DNA of 64,000 nucleotides from Mesorhizobium amorphae CCNWGS0123 (GCF_001686985.1 NZ_CP015318.1:6198001-6262000), one strand, 5' to 3'; numbered from the stretch's first letter, positions 24,375 to 33,710 are shown. The notes: generated by a model from the letters alone, not told the origin. Made by a program: numbers and translations.

Positions 24375-25232
24375 ATGTCAGCAACCTCTGCCACGCTCGA
24401 AATCCGCGGTGTTTCCCGACGATTCGGCAAGAACACCGCCGTCAGCGCCGTCGACCTGTCGATCCCGCAAGGCCAGATGGTCGGTATCATCGGCCGCTCC
24501 GGTGCCGGAAAATCCACTCTTCTTCGCATGATCAACCGTCTCATCGATCCCAGCCAGGGGTCGATTTTTTTTGACGGCGCCGAAGTCTCGCGCCTGCAGG
24601 GCTCGCCGCTGCGCCGCTGGCAGCGCGACTGCGCCATGATCTTCCAGCAGTTCAACCTGGTGCCGCGCCTCGACGTGCTGACCAATGTGCTGCTCGGCCG
24701 GTTGAATCATCGTGCTACCATTGCCAATCTGCTCGGTATCTTCTCGCGTGAGGAACGAGCCGAGGCGATAGCAGCACTCGAGCGTCTCGACATCGCCCGC
24801 ACCGCGCTGCAGCCGGCCGGCACCTTGTCCGGCGGACAGCAGCAGCGCGTCGCCATCGCCCGCGCAATGATGCAACAGCCGAAAATCATTCTTGCCGATG
24901 AGCCGATTGCCTCGCTCGACCCACTCAACGCCAAGGTGGTGATGGATTCGCTGCAGGATATCAATTTGCGCGACGGCATCACCGTCATCACCAATCTGCA
25001 CACGCTGGACACGGCCCGCTCCTATTGCAACCGCATCATCGGTATGGCCGCCGGCAAGGTTGTGTTCGACGGACCGCCCGAAGACCTCAACCGCGAGGCT
25101 GTGCGCATGGTCTATGGCGCCGACAGCAACGGTGGCGAAATCTCCGAGACCATCACCTCGACCAGCGTCACCATCAAGCAAAGAATCACCGCATCCACTG
25201 GACCGCTCGAGCCCGCATTCCCGGGATACTGA
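24375..25232 (+). CDS. phnC: Phosphonate ABC transporter ATPase PhnC
   Basis: A 285-residue ATPase for phosphonate import. Walker A GRSGAGKSTLLRM, family segment MIFQQFNLVPRLDVLTNVL, signature LSGGQQQRVAIARAM and Walker B ILADEPIASLDP are present. ATG at 24375 was chosen because the ABC domain begins directly after it; the in-frame upstream extension runs through a repeat. The C-terminal tail after residue 245 is a little longer than usual. It is first in phnCDEE. Confidence 0.94.
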   Translation: MSATSATLEIRGVSRRFGKNTAVSAVDLSIPQGQMVGIIGRSGAGKSTLLRMINRLIDPSQGSIFFDGAEVSRLQGSPLRRWQRDCAMIFQQFNLVPRLDVLTNVLLGRLNHRATIANLLGIFSREERAEAIAALERLDIARTALQPAGTLSGGQQQRVAIARAMMQQPKIILADEPIASLDPLNAKVVMDSLQDINLRDGITVITNLHTLDTARSYCNRIIGMAAGKVVFDGPPEDLNREAVRMVYGADSNGGEISETITSTSVTIKQRITASTGPLEPAFPGY

Positions 25233-25378
25233 TCCATGATCCCGCAAGGTGGACGCCGGTTTGCGGGAAAGATCATGGACAAGCAAAAGCGCAATCTGGA
25301 TCGCCAGCCCGCGTCACAGGCACCGTCAAAATTCGAACGCAGCCGGCGCGATGCCGGACTCAACAGGAGAGACTCGAG

Positions 25379-26287
25379 ATGTTTAGGAAGATACTCTTCG
25401 GTGCCGTTTCCATCCTTGCCATGGCGATGGGCGCTGTCCAGGCACAGGACCTGAAGGAATTCCGCATCGGCATTCTCGGCGGTGAGAACGAGGCCGACCG
25501 TCTACGCAACTACCAGTGCTTCGCCGATCACATCAAGGAAGTCCTCGGTGTCGAGAAGGTTTCGCTGTTCCCGGCCGCCGACTACGACGGCGTCATCCAG
25601 GGCCTCCTTGGCGGCACACTTGACTATGCCGAGCTCGGAGCTTCCGCCTATGCCAAGGTCTATATCGAAAACAAGGACGCGGTTCAGCCGATCCTGACGA
25701 CGGTGCAGACCGACGGTTCGACCGGCTACCATTCGGTCATGGTCGCACGTGCGGATTCCGGCATCAAGACACTCGCCGACATGAAGGGCAAGAAGCTCGG
25801 TTTCGCCGATCCCGATTCGACTTCTGGCTACCTGATCCCGGTCACGTCGCTGCCCAAGGACATTGGCATGGATGTGAAGAGCTATTTCGCGTCGACCGGT
25901 TTCGGCGGCGGCCATGAACAGCTTGTCCTTGAAGTTCTGAAGGGCACCTTTGATGCCGGCACCACCTGGGCCTCCGGCGTCGGCGACTTCAAGGACGGCT
26001 ACAGCTCGGGCAATCTGCGCAAGATGGTCGACAAGGGCGTCCTCAAGATGGACGACCTCGTCGAATTGTGGCAGTCGCCGCTGATCCCGAACGGCCCGCT
26101 GGTCATACGCACCTCGCTCGACGCCGCTGCCAAGCAGAAGATCACCGATTTCCTGACCAAGCTTCCGCAGACCGATCCGGCCTGTTTCTCGGCGGTTCAA
26201 GGCGGTGACTTCAAGGGCTATTCGCCGGTCACTCCGGAATTTTATCAGGCGATCATCGACGCTCGTAAGGCGAAGATCGGCTCGTAA
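25379..26287 (+). CDS. phnD: Phosphonate-binding periplasmic protein PhnD
   Basis: A 302-residue binding protein for phosphonates or phosphate esters. The signal peptide (FGAVSILAMAMGAVQA) is followed by QDLKEFRIGILGGENEADRL, typical of PhnD. The ligand-loop segment DPDSTSGYLIP is conserved. The start has AGGAGAG upstream. A strong hairpin follows at 26301-26333, expected to raise its level over the permeases. Confidence 0.95.
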   Translation: MFRKILFGAVSILAMAMGAVQAQDLKEFRIGILGGENEADRLRNYQCFADHIKEVLGVEKVSLFPAADYDGVIQGLLGGTLDYAELGASAYAKVYIENKDAVQPILTTVQTDGSTGYHSVMVARADSGIKTLADMKGKKLGFADPDSTSGYLIPVTSLPKDIGMDVKSYFASTGFGGGHEQLVLEVLKGTFDAGTTWASGVGDFKDGYSSGNLRKMVDKGVLKMDDLVELWQSPLIPNGPLVIRTSLDAAAKQKITDFLTKLPQTDPACFSAVQGGDFKGYSPVTPEFYQAIIDARKAKIGS

Positions 26288-26300
26288 GCCTAAAGGCACG

Positions 26301-26333
26301 ACGCCGCCGGGGCTAGAATGCCGCCGGCGGCGT
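26301..26333 (+). terminator. Hairpin after phnD
   Basis: Perfect 10-bp arms ACGCCGCCGG (26301-26310) / CCGGCGGCGT (26324-26333). No T-run. It probably stabilises the phnCD part of the message, as at the other binding-protein genes here. Confidence 0.65.
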
Positions 26334-26361
26334 TGCCGCGTCACGGGCTGGGAACCTATCG

Positions 26362-27336
26362 ATGAGTGCTACCGACGTTTACCGCGCGCCTGCGCTCTCC
26401 ACGGAAGGAGCCTTGGTCGAGCAGCACTGGCGCGACCTCGCCGCTCGCCGGCGCCTCTACACGATCGCAGGCCTGGTTTTCCTGCTGCTTGCGCTCTCGG
26501 GCTCGCTCTGGTTCGCCAACGAAACCAACGCCGGAAAGTTCTTCGACCGCCTTCCCCACATCGCCGATTTTTTCGTTGAACTGAAGCCGCGCGACTGGTT
26601 TGACCCGGTGCGCGCACTGTTCGACCTGCCGTCGCCCTATGACGATGGCAGCCTCAAATTCGACTATCCCGAAGGCCGGGTCTACCTCGCCCAGGGCATC
26701 TACATTCCGGAGTATTTCTACCGGATGATCGAGACACTGAACATTGCCCTGTTTTCGACGCTGGTCGGCTCCACCTTCGGTTTCCTGCTCTGCTTCCTGG
26801 CTGCCAGCAATATCACGGCCAGCCGCTGGCTCCGTTTCACCACGCGCCGCTTCCTCGAAATTGTCCGCGCCTTTCCGGAAATCGTCATTGCCGGTTTTTT
26901 TCTGGCGATCTTCTCGCTTGGGCCCATTCCGGCGATCCTCGCGGTCAGCATCCACACCGTCGGCGCGCTCGGAAAAATGTTCTTCGAAGTGGTCGAGAAT
27001 GCCGACATGAAGCCTGACGAAGGCTTGCGGGCCGTTGGCGCCAATTGGGTCGAACGGGTGTGGTTCGGCATCGTGCCTCAGGTTCTGCCCAACTTCATGA
27101 GCTATTTCCTCCTCCGCTTCGAGATCAATGTGCGCGCTTCGACCATTCTCGGCGCCGTCGGCGCCGGCGGCATCGGCGAATCCCTGCGTCTTTCGATCAG
27201 CCGGGGCCATGAGGCCAAGACCATTGCCATCGTCTTTCTGCTGTTCTGCACGATTGTCGCCGTCGACCAGTTTTCGGCATGGCTGAGACAACGTCTTGTT
27301 GGCAGGCAGGCGTTCGCATACGGGCGCGGAGAGTAA
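26362..27336 (+). CDS. phnE: Phosphonate ABC transporter permease PhnE (first)
   Basis: A 324-residue inner-membrane permease with about six hydrophobic segments. The family marker ASTILGAVGAGGIGESL (EAA-loop region) is present near residue 255. An N-terminal cytoplasmic stretch precedes the first segment (LVFLLLALSGSLWF). It pairs with the second PhnE just downstream (4-bp gap). Confidence 0.93.
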   Translation: MSATDVYRAPALSTEGALVEQHWRDLAARRRLYTIAGLVFLLLALSGSLWFANETNAGKFFDRLPHIADFFVELKPRDWFDPVRALFDLPSPYDDGSLKFDYPEGRVYLAQGIYIPEYFYRMIETLNIALFSTLVGSTFGFLLCFLAASNITASRWLRFTTRRFLEIVRAFPEIVIAGFFLAIFSLGPIPAILAVSIHTVGALGKMFFEVVENADMKPDEGLRAVGANWVERVWFGIVPQVLPNFMSYFLLRFEINVRASTILGAVGAGGIGESLRLSISRGHEAKTIAIVFLLFCTIVAVDQFSAWLRQRLVGRQAFAYGRGE

Positions 27337-27340
27337 CGCA

Positions 27341-28903
27341 ATGAACGCCGACGCCATCAACGACATCGCCGCTCGCCATCCGGAAGCGTTCCGACGCCCC
27401 TTGTGGAAGCGCTATGCCGCCCCGTTCGGCGTCCTTTTGTGCATTCTCTATACTTTTTACTGCTGGTGGTTCTTTTCGATAGGCATCGTTCTCGAAAAGG
27501 CGAACTGGAACCTGGCCGGCGCCTATCTCGCCGACTGGGTGTCTTACGAAATCCGCCCGGACATCGAGTTCAAGGACGATTATCTGACCATCGACTACTC
27601 CCGTTTCTCCAAACTGGGATCCAATCCAAATCCCGACTGGGTGATCAAACAGATTGCTGTGATCGAGCGCAGGGGTGGTGACGCCGCACCAGCACCGGCG
27701 ATGGCCACTGACAAGTCATCGCAGGGCTCTTTCATGGCGCCTGGCGCGCCAACCGCCGAGAACCCTGCGCCCTCGCCAGACAAATCGGTTCCGGCTGCGC
27801 CCAAAACGGTTCGCGAAAAGGCCGTCGTCGCGGCGACCGTCGTCCTTGGAAGCGGCCAGATTGCCATTACGCCAGATCTTGTCACTGTGACGCGCGGTGC
27901 CGAAAGCGTCATCTTTGACATTGCCAAGGACAGATCAGTCACGCCGCGCACGCCGCTGCCCGACTGGATAGAGCAACGCAAACCAGGGTCGACAGCCTAT
28001 GTTTCGTTCGGGTTTTTGGGCCGCGCCGAAGTGCAGAACGACGAGGTGATCGCCTGGAGGCGGTTTTTCGGCTGGGCCAATTTTGTGTTCGACACGAATT
28101 CCCCGTTCTGGGGAAAATCGTTCGGCGAGGTCGCTTCACTGATCGTTTCCGGGGAACGCATCGACGCGTCGCGATCAAACGCGGCGCTTGCCTGGGATAA
28201 CATCCTCTACAACGCCGAGTGGCAGCACGGCGACGTGTGGCTGAAGCTTCTGCAAACCATCGTCATGGCTTTTGTCGGCACGGTGTTGGCCTCGATCGTC
28301 GCCTTTCCGCTCGCTTTCCTGGCCGCGCGCAACATCACCCCGAGTTGGATGGCCAACCAGGCCACAAAACGCTTCTTCGATTTCCTGCGGTCTGTCGACA
28401 TGCTGATCTGGGCGCTGTTCTTCACCCGCGGCTTCGGTCCGGGACCACTGGCCGGCATGTCGGCGATCTTCTTCACCGACACCGGAACCCTGGGCAAACT
28501 CTATTCCGAGGCGCTGGAAAACATCGACGACAAGCAGCGCGAGGGCATCCGCTCGGTGGGCGCAACGCCGGCGATGGTGCAACGCTATGGCGTGCTGCCT
28601 CAGGTTCTGCCGGTGTTCCTTAGCCAATCCCTCTATTTCTGGGAATCGAACACGCGCTCGGCGACAATCATCGGCGCTGTCGGCGCCGGCGGCATCGGTC
28701 TGAAACTGTGGGAGGCCATGCGCACCAACACCAACTGGGCCAATGTTTTCTATATGGTTCTGTTGATCCTGCTTGTCGTTTTTATCTTCGACAACCTCTC
28801 CAACTATCTCCGCCGCAAACTTATGGGGACCGTCGGAAACGGCAACGACAAGCGGCCCCAGCGCACGCCCACCCGCCCGCTGCCGGCGGCTCAGATCGCC
28901 TGA
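27341..28903 (+). CDS. phnE: Phosphonate ABC transporter permease PhnE (second), long form
   Basis: A 520-residue permease. The conserved PhnE domain occupies roughly the C-terminal 220 residues and ends with SATIIGAVGAGGIGLKLWE. Between the first membrane segment (FGVLLCILYTFYCWWFFSIG, about 27-46) and the rest lies an extra region of about 230 residues, predicted periplasmic. It includes an Ala/Pro-rich linker around residues 110-150. Typical PhnE proteins are near 260-300 residues. The 3' end overlaps the convergent isomerase gene by 13 bp. Confidence 0.92.
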   Translation: MNADAINDIAARHPEAFRRPLWKRYAAPFGVLLCILYTFYCWWFFSIGIVLEKANWNLAGAYLADWVSYEIRPDIEFKDDYLTIDYSRFSKLGSNPNPDWVIKQIAVIERRGGDAAPAPAMATDKSSQGSFMAPGAPTAENPAPSPDKSVPAAPKTVREKAVVAATVVLGSGQIAITPDLVTVTRGAESVIFDIAKDRSVTPRTPLPDWIEQRKPGSTAYVSFGFLGRAEVQNDEVIAWRRFFGWANFVFDTNSPFWGKSFGEVASLIVSGERIDASRSNAALAWDNILYNAEWQHGDVWLKLLQTIVMAFVGTVLASIVAFPLAFLAARNITPSWMANQATKRFFDFLRSVDMLIWALFFTRGFGPGPLAGMSAIFFTDTGTLGKLYSEALENIDDKQREGIRSVGATPAMVQRYGVLPQVLPVFLSQSLYFWESNTRSATIIGAVGAGGIGLKLWEAMRTNTNWANVFYMVLLILLVVFIFDNLSNYLRRKLMGTVGNGNDKRPQRTPTRPLPAAQIA

Positions 28904-29781
28904 GACGGAAAAGGCTTCGCTGCGTCCCCGGCACCAGCCTTCTTCCACCCATTCTTGATATGCTTGTAGCCGTCGCGATAGACGGCCTCGGGACTCTCGG
29001 AAAAATCGCGCCACACCTTGGTCGCCGCCGCCAGATCCTTGAGCGAACGGCCGAAGGACTCGATGGTCAGCCAGTCGTCATAGCCGCTGTTGCGGATGGC
29101 GGAAAACGTCTCGGCCCACGGAATGTTGCCGCGCCCCGGCACGCCGCGGTCGTTTTCCGAAATATGGACATGGACGACGTTGCGGCGGTTGCGCGTATAG
29201 GCGCCGATCGGGTCGGCCTCCTCGATATTGGCGTGGAAGGTGTCGTACATCGCCTTGATGTGCGGCCGGTCGATCGAGTCGATATGCTCGCACAAATCGT
29301 CCATCGTGTTCAGCAGATAGCATTCGAAACGGTTGAGCGCCTCTAGCCCGATGGTGACACCCCTCTTGCCGGCATGGTCGCCGATGGCGCGCTGCGAGGC
29401 GACCGAACGCTTCTTCTCGGCCGCCGTCGGCCCGCTGCCGGAAAAGGCGCCGAGCGTCGAATGCAGCGGACCGCTCAGCCTGTTCGCGCCAAGCGCCGCG
29501 CTGCAGTCGATCGCCCATTTCATGTAGTCGATCCCGGCCTTGCGCGTCGCGGCATCAGGCGAAATCAGGTTCGTCGAGGGATCGCCCATCGCCGAGACGG
29601 CGGTGCGCTCCAGCCCGATGCGGTCGAGCAGGTCGCCGAGCCTTTTGTAGTCGTCGGGCGTGCCGGAAAACACCGGGATCTCGACACCATCGAAGCCGGT
29701 GGTCCTGATATCCCTGAGTAGCGCCTCGTGCTTCTTCGAGACGCCGGTCGTCCACAAGAACATGCACATGCCGATCTTCAT
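28891..29781 (-). CDS. Sugar phosphate isomerase/epimerase (TIM barrel, tagatose-3-epimerase-like)
   Basis: A 296-residue AP-endonuclease-2-like TIM barrel. Metal-site segments typical of the D-tagatose/D-psicose 3-epimerase group are seen: IGLEALNRFECY (Glu), KAMYDTFHANIEE (Asp, His), HVHISENDRG (His) and LTIESFG (Glu). The start at 29781 has GGGGAGGG at good spacing. It follows the oxidoreductase gene in the same direction, separated by a repeat. It probably epimerises or isomerises a ketose or keto-sugar intermediate. Confidence 0.87.
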   Translation of the reverse strand: MKIGMCMFLWTTGVSKKHEALLRDIRTTGFDGVEIPVFSGTPDDYKRLGDLLDRIGLERTAVSAMGDPSTNLISPDAATRKAGIDYMKWAIDCSAALGANRLSGPLHSTLGAFSGSGPTAAEKKRSVASQRAIGDHAGKRGVTIGLEALNRFECYLLNTMDDLCEHIDSIDRPHIKAMYDTFHANIEEADPIGAYTRNRRNVVHVHISENDRGVPGRGNIPWAETFSAIRNSGYDDWLTIESFGRSLKDLAAATKVWRDFSESPEAVYRDGYKHIKNGWKKAGAGDAAKPFPSQAI

Positions 29782-29807
29782 CGACATCCCTCCCCGCCAT
29801 AAGTCCA

Positions 29808-29957
29808 CTCATCCGGCCGCTTCGCGGCCACCTTCTCCCCGGAGGGAGAGGCGGTAGGCGCCGGGAATCTCCTCTCCCATCGGGGAGAGGTCGGATTGCC
29901 TCGAACTGCACTTTGCAATTCGGTTGGCAATCCGGGTGATGGGGATTCCAACCCTTA
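29808..29957. repeat. Palindrome-rich intergenic repeat
   Basis: The stretch holds several dyads: GGCCGC-TTC-GCGGCC, CCTCTCCC/GGGGAGAGG (29871-29890) and GGATTGCC/GGCAATCC (about 29892-29933). The composition and TTCTCCCC/GGGAGAG motifs match a dispersed rhizobial intergenic repeat type (from memory). It lies between two co-directional genes. Confidence 0.55.
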
Positions 29958-29971
29958 GCCGGCCGCCTCGT

Positions 29972-31159
29972 TCAGAGTTTGGTCCATGCCCCATTTTTCT
30001 TTGACGACTTCACGCAGGCCTCGATGAAGGCCATGCCTTCGACGCCGTCCTCGATGGTCGGGAAGACGACATCCTTAGCCGGCTTGCCGCCTTTCCTGCG
30101 CGCCGCGCGGATGGCGCGGGCGGCCTCCTGGTAGATGTTGGCGAAACCTTCGAGATAGCCCTCGGGATGGCCCGACGGCACGCGGCTGACGCGTCCAGCG
30201 ACCGGCAGTGCGCCGGCGCCATTGCGGGTGAGCAACTGCTTCGGCTGGCCGAACGGCGTGTACCAAAGATAGTTCGGGTCGGCCTGCACCCATTCCAGCC
30301 CGCCCTTCGAACCGTAGATGCGCAGCTTCAGCCCGTTCTCGTGGCCGGGCGCAACCTGGCTTGCCCAGATCATGCCCTTGGCCGGATGCGCCTTGCCGAC
30401 CAGCTTGAAGCGCAGCATGACGTTGATATTGTCGTCGAGTTGCCGCCCGGGCACGAAAGCGTCGAGGTCGGCCGACAGCGCATCGAGCTCCAGCCCGGAG
30501 ACGAAGCGTGCCAGATTGTAGGCATGGGTGCCGATGTCGCCAAGCGCGCCGCCGGCGCCCGCCTGCTTGGGGTCGGAGCGCCACGCCGCCTGCTTCTGGC
30601 CGGTTGCGGCAAGGTCTTCGGTCAGCCAGTCCTGCGGATACTCCGACTGCACGATGCGGATGTCGCCGAGTTGCCCCTTGGCCACCATCTCGCGCGCCTG
30701 ACGGATCATCGGATAGGCGGTGTAATTGTGCGTCAGCACGAACACCTTGCCGGTCTTCTCGACCACAGCAGCCAGCTTCTTGGCCTCGGCCAGCGTCGTC
30801 GCCAGCGGCTTGTCGCAGATCACGTGGATGCCGGCTTCGAGGAAGGCCTTGGCCGCCGGCACGTGCACGTTGTTGGGCGTGACGATGGCCACCGCTTCGA
30901 TGCCATCCGGCCGCTTGGCCTCGGCCTTGGCCATCTCGGCGTAGGAGCCATAGCTGCGCGCCGGATCGAGCCCGAGCTCGGCGGCGGAAGCCTTGGCGCG
31001 CTCGGGATTCGCCGACAGCGCGCCAGCGACCAGCACGAAGTCATTGTCCATGCGCGCCGCGATCCGGTGCACCGCGCCGATGAAAGCGCCCTGCCCGCCG
31101 CCGACCATCCCGTAGCGGATCGGACCGCCTCCTGTTTCCGACTTCGATGCGCCGACCAT
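29972..31159 (-). CDS. Gfo/Idh/MocA-family oxidoreductase
   Basis: A 395-residue NAD(P)-dependent sugar dehydrogenase. The N-terminal Rossmann segment is RYGMVGGGQGAFIGAVH. The family motif VICDKPLATTLAEA has the catalytic-type Lys (DKP), and GALGDIGTHAYNL carries the GDIGxH motif. The start at 31159 has GGGAGAC upstream. It is flanked by two TIM-barrel isomerases transcribed in the same direction, a common set for keto-sugar or inositol-like catabolism. The substrate cannot be fixed from sequence. Confidence 0.9.
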   Translation of the reverse strand: MVGASKSETGGGPIRYGMVGGGQGAFIGAVHRIAARMDNDFVLVAGALSANPERAKASAAELGLDPARSYGSYAEMAKAEAKRPDGIEAVAIVTPNNVHVPAAKAFLEAGIHVICDKPLATTLAEAKKLAAVVEKTGKVFVLTHNYTAYPMIRQAREMVAKGQLGDIRIVQSEYPQDWLTEDLAATGQKQAAWRSDPKQAGAGGALGDIGTHAYNLARFVSGLELDALSADLDAFVPGRQLDDNINVMLRFKLVGKAHPAKGMIWASQVAPGHENGLKLRIYGSKGGLEWVQADPNYLWYTPFGQPKQLLTRNGAGALPVAGRVSRVPSGHPEGYLEGFANIYQEAARAIRAARRKGGKPAKDVVFPTIEDGVEGMAFIEACVKSSKKNGAWTKL

Positions 31160-31184
31160 TTTTGTCTCCCTCGTTCGTTGCTTG

Positions 31185-31302
31185 CCTCCCCCTCGAGGGG
31201 AGATCGATCCGCGCAGCGGATCGGGTGGGGTCGCTGGGCGAAGAGCTCGGCATGAGCCGACCCCACCCGGCCCTTCGGACCACCCTCCCCTCGAGGGGGA
31301 GG
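31185..31302. repeat. Intergenic repeat with 16-bp perfect inverted arms
   Basis: CCTCCCCCTCGAGGGG (31185-31200) and CCCCTCGAGGGGGAGG (31287-31302) are perfect inverted arms. A second pair, GGGTGGGGTCG (31223-31233) / CGACCCCACCC (31258-31268), is nested inside. It lies between two co-directional genes and could attenuate transcription. Confidence 0.7.
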
Positions 31303-31311
31303 GAAACCGCG

Positions 31312-32373
31312 CTAGATTCCCATCATGGCGCGCAGCGCCTTCTTGTCGGTGGCGCCGCCGGCGAAATCGTCGAACGCCTTTTCCGTCACCCTTATGATGT
31401 GATGCTGGATGAACGGCGCGCCTTCGGCAGCACCATCCTCCGGATGCTTGAGGCAGCATTCCCATTCCAGCACCGCCCAGGAATCGTAGCCGTACTGGGT
31501 GAGCTTGGAGAAGATGCCGCCGAAATCCACCTGACCGTCGCCGAGCGAACGGAAACGCCCGGCCCGGTTGGTCCAGCTCTGGTAGCCGGAATAGACGCCC
31601 TGCCGTCCCGTCGGATTGAACTCGGCATCCTTGGCGTGGAACGCCTTGATCCGCTCGTGATAGATGTCGATGAATTCGAGATAGTCGAGCTGCTGCAGCA
31701 GGAAATGCGATGGGTCGTAATTGATGTTGCAGCGCTTGTGGCCGCCCACCGCGTCGAGGAACATTTCGAAAGTGGCGCCGTCGAACACGTCCTCGCCCGG
31801 ATGGATCTCGTAGCCGATGTCGACGCCGTTCTCGTCATAGACGTCGAGAATCGGCTTCCAGCGCCTGCCGAGTTCGGCGAAGGCTTCCTCGATCAGGCCT
31901 GCAGGCCGCTGCGGCCATGGATAGAGGTAAGGGAAAGCCAACGCCCCGGAGAACGAGACCGAGGCCTTCAGGCCCAGATTCTTCGACGCCTTGGCGCCGA
32001 ACTTCATCTGCTCGACCGCCCATTTCTGCCTGGCTTTCGGATTGTTGTGCACCGCGGCTGGCGCGAAACCGTCGAACTGCGCGTCATAGGCCGGATGCAC
32101 CGCCACCAGTTGCCCCTGCAGATGCGTCGACAGTTCGGTGACCTCGACGCCGGCATCCGCGCAGATGCCCTTCACCTCGTCGCCATAGGTCTTGGAGGAG
32201 GCTGCTTTCTCGAGGTCGAACAGCCTCGAATCCCAGGTCGGAATCTGCACACCCTTGTAGCCGAGACCTGCAGCCCATTTGGTGATCGAGGGAAGTGAAT
32301 TGAACGGCGCGACATCGCCCGCGAACTGCGCCAGAAACAGACCGGGACCCTTCATCGTCGACGGCATCGGCAT
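31312..32373 (-). CDS. Sugar phosphate isomerase/epimerase (TIM barrel)
   Basis: A 353-residue TIM-barrel protein. Metal-site-like segments: VDIGYEIHPGEDVFDG (Glu, His), NINYDPSHFLLQ (Asp, His), KAFHAKDAEFN (His) and AVLEWEC (Glu). It is first of a leftward unit with the Gfo/Idh/MocA oxidoreductase and the 28891 isomerase. The promoter at 32473-32500 carries an FCD-type operator, so it is probably induced together with the divergent genes. Confidence 0.87.
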   Translation of the reverse strand: MPMPSTMKGPGLFLAQFAGDVAPFNSLPSITKWAAGLGYKGVQIPTWDSRLFDLEKAASSKTYGDEVKGICADAGVEVTELSTHLQGQLVAVHPAYDAQFDGFAPAAVHNNPKARQKWAVEQMKFGAKASKNLGLKASVSFSGALAFPYLYPWPQRPAGLIEEAFAELGRRWKPILDVYDENGVDIGYEIHPGEDVFDGATFEMFLDAVGGHKRCNINYDPSHFLLQQLDYLEFIDIYHERIKAFHAKDAEFNPTGRQGVYSGYQSWTNRAGRFRSLGDGQVDFGGIFSKLTQYGYDSWAVLEWECCLKHPEDGAAEGAPFIQHHIIRVTEKAFDDFAGGATDKKALRAMMGI

Positions 32374-32766
32374 CCTCCCTCTCTCATGTCACGACCAAGC
32401 ATAGCGCCGATTGGAAGCAGGGCCAGCCCGTTTGATGTTTTCTCGCAGACACTTGTTTGTGTCGCCATTCTGGTATTACCAAATACAGTCGATCGGTCAA
32501 GCGGCGGAACGCGCTGCAGCAGGATCAGTTGCAATCACAAACTATGAAAATACGTTAACATAATCAATATAATAACCAGCTCGGCGAGTTGCCTGTCACG
32601 ACTTCTTGCCGTTCAGGGGAATTTGCTGTAGACCAGCCATCAGGCCCAATTGGTCGAACCAGTTTGTCGAAAAACACTGGAACGCCCCTGGGGAGGAATC
32701 ATGCGGCGGGCCTCGCTGGAGGACGCCGTGGGAAACGTGGCAGGCGAATTCTGGGAAGGATAGACC
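32374..32766. promoter_or_regulatory. Divergent control region with two TGGTNNNACCA operators
   Basis: A 393-bp noncoding region. The leftward promoter reads TTGACC (32495-32500) and TAATAC (32473-32478) 16 bp apart on the minus strand; TGGTATTACCA (32471-32481) covers the -10. A second site, TGGTCGAACCA, lies at 32651-32661. A TATAAT at 32568-32573 may serve the rightward genes. The TGGTNNNACCA pattern is the half-site arrangement of FadR/FCD-type GntR operators. The GntR gene at 34883 is the likely source of the repressor. Confidence 0.7.
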
Positions 32767-33654
32767 ATGCATCTTTCGACGCACAACTGGATGCGGGCGG
32801 AGCCGTTGGAAACGACGCTGAAGCGCATCAAGAAATTCGGCTACGAGTCGATCGAGATTTCCGGCGAACCCGAGCAATACAAGACCAAGGAAACGCGCGC
32901 GCTCTTGAAGGAGCACGGCATTCGCTGCTGGGGCGCGGTGACGCTGATGCTGGGCGAGCGCAACCTTGCCGCCAAGGACCAGGGCCAGCGCGAGCGCTCG
33001 GTTCAGTACGTCAAGGACGTGCTCACCATGATCAGCGAACTCGATGGCGAGATCATCACGCTGGTTCCCGCCACCGTCGGCAAGGTGGTGCCTGACGGCA
33101 CCGAGGAGGAGGAGTGGGGATGGGTGGTCGACGCCACCAGGGAATGCTTCACCCATGCCAAGAAGGTCGGCGTCAAGATCGCGGTCGAGCCGCTCAACCG
33201 CTTCGAAACCTATCTGTTCAACCGTGGCGCCCAGGCCCTCGCCTTGGCCGACGCGGTTAGCCCTGAATGCGGCGTCTGCCTCGACGCCTACCACATCCAC
33301 ATGGAAGAATTTAACGTCTATGACGCCATCCGACAGGTCGGCAAACGCCTGTTCGACTTCCACGTCGCCGACAACAACCGCTTCGCCGCCGGCCTCGGCC
33401 AGATCGACTGGCCGAAGATCGTGCGCACACTGAAGGAGGTCGGCTATGACGGCGCGCTGACCAACGAGTTCGTGGCGCCTGTCGACCGCACGCCGGCAGC
33501 ACCCTATCCCGAAATGGTCGAGCGCCACCCGGTCGACATTTCGCCCGAACAGCTGAAGTTCATCCAGGACCACGGCTCCAGCGTGCTGACGGAGAAATTC
33601 TACACCGACCAGATGCGCATCACCGCCGAAACGCTGCTGCCGCTGATCAAGTAG
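32767..33654 (+). CDS. Sugar phosphate isomerase/epimerase (TIM barrel)
   Basis: A 295-residue TIM-barrel protein. Metal-site segments: IAVEPLNRFETY (Glu), VCLDAYHIHMEE (Asp, His), FDFHVADNNR (His) and ALTNEF (Glu). It is closer in pattern to the 28891 protein than to the 31312 protein. It is the first gene of a rightward unit with the enolase-superfamily dehydratase, GntR and hydroxyacid dehydrogenase genes. Exact reaction unknown. Confidence 0.88.
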   Translation: MHLSTHNWMRAEPLETTLKRIKKFGYESIEISGEPEQYKTKETRALLKEHGIRCWGAVTLMLGERNLAAKDQGQRERSVQYVKDVLTMISELDGEIITLVPATVGKVVPDGTEEEEWGWVVDATRECFTHAKKVGVKIAVEPLNRFETYLFNRGAQALALADAVSPECGVCLDAYHIHMEEFNVYDAIRQVGKRLFDFHVADNNRFAAGLGQIDWPKIVRTLKEVGYDGALTNEFVAPVDRTPAAPYPEMVERHPVDISPEQLKFIQDHGSSVLTEKFYTDQMRITAETLLPLIK

Positions 33655-33710
33655 CCGCTCCGACTGGGAATAAGCCCTTCCGCCTGCCGGCGGCAGGGTC
33701 GGGGAAGAAC

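Noticed and set aside
31160..31465. A longer start for the Gfo/Idh/MocA gene
   Set aside because: It would read through the inverted repeat at 31185-31302, and a good ribosome site precedes 31159.
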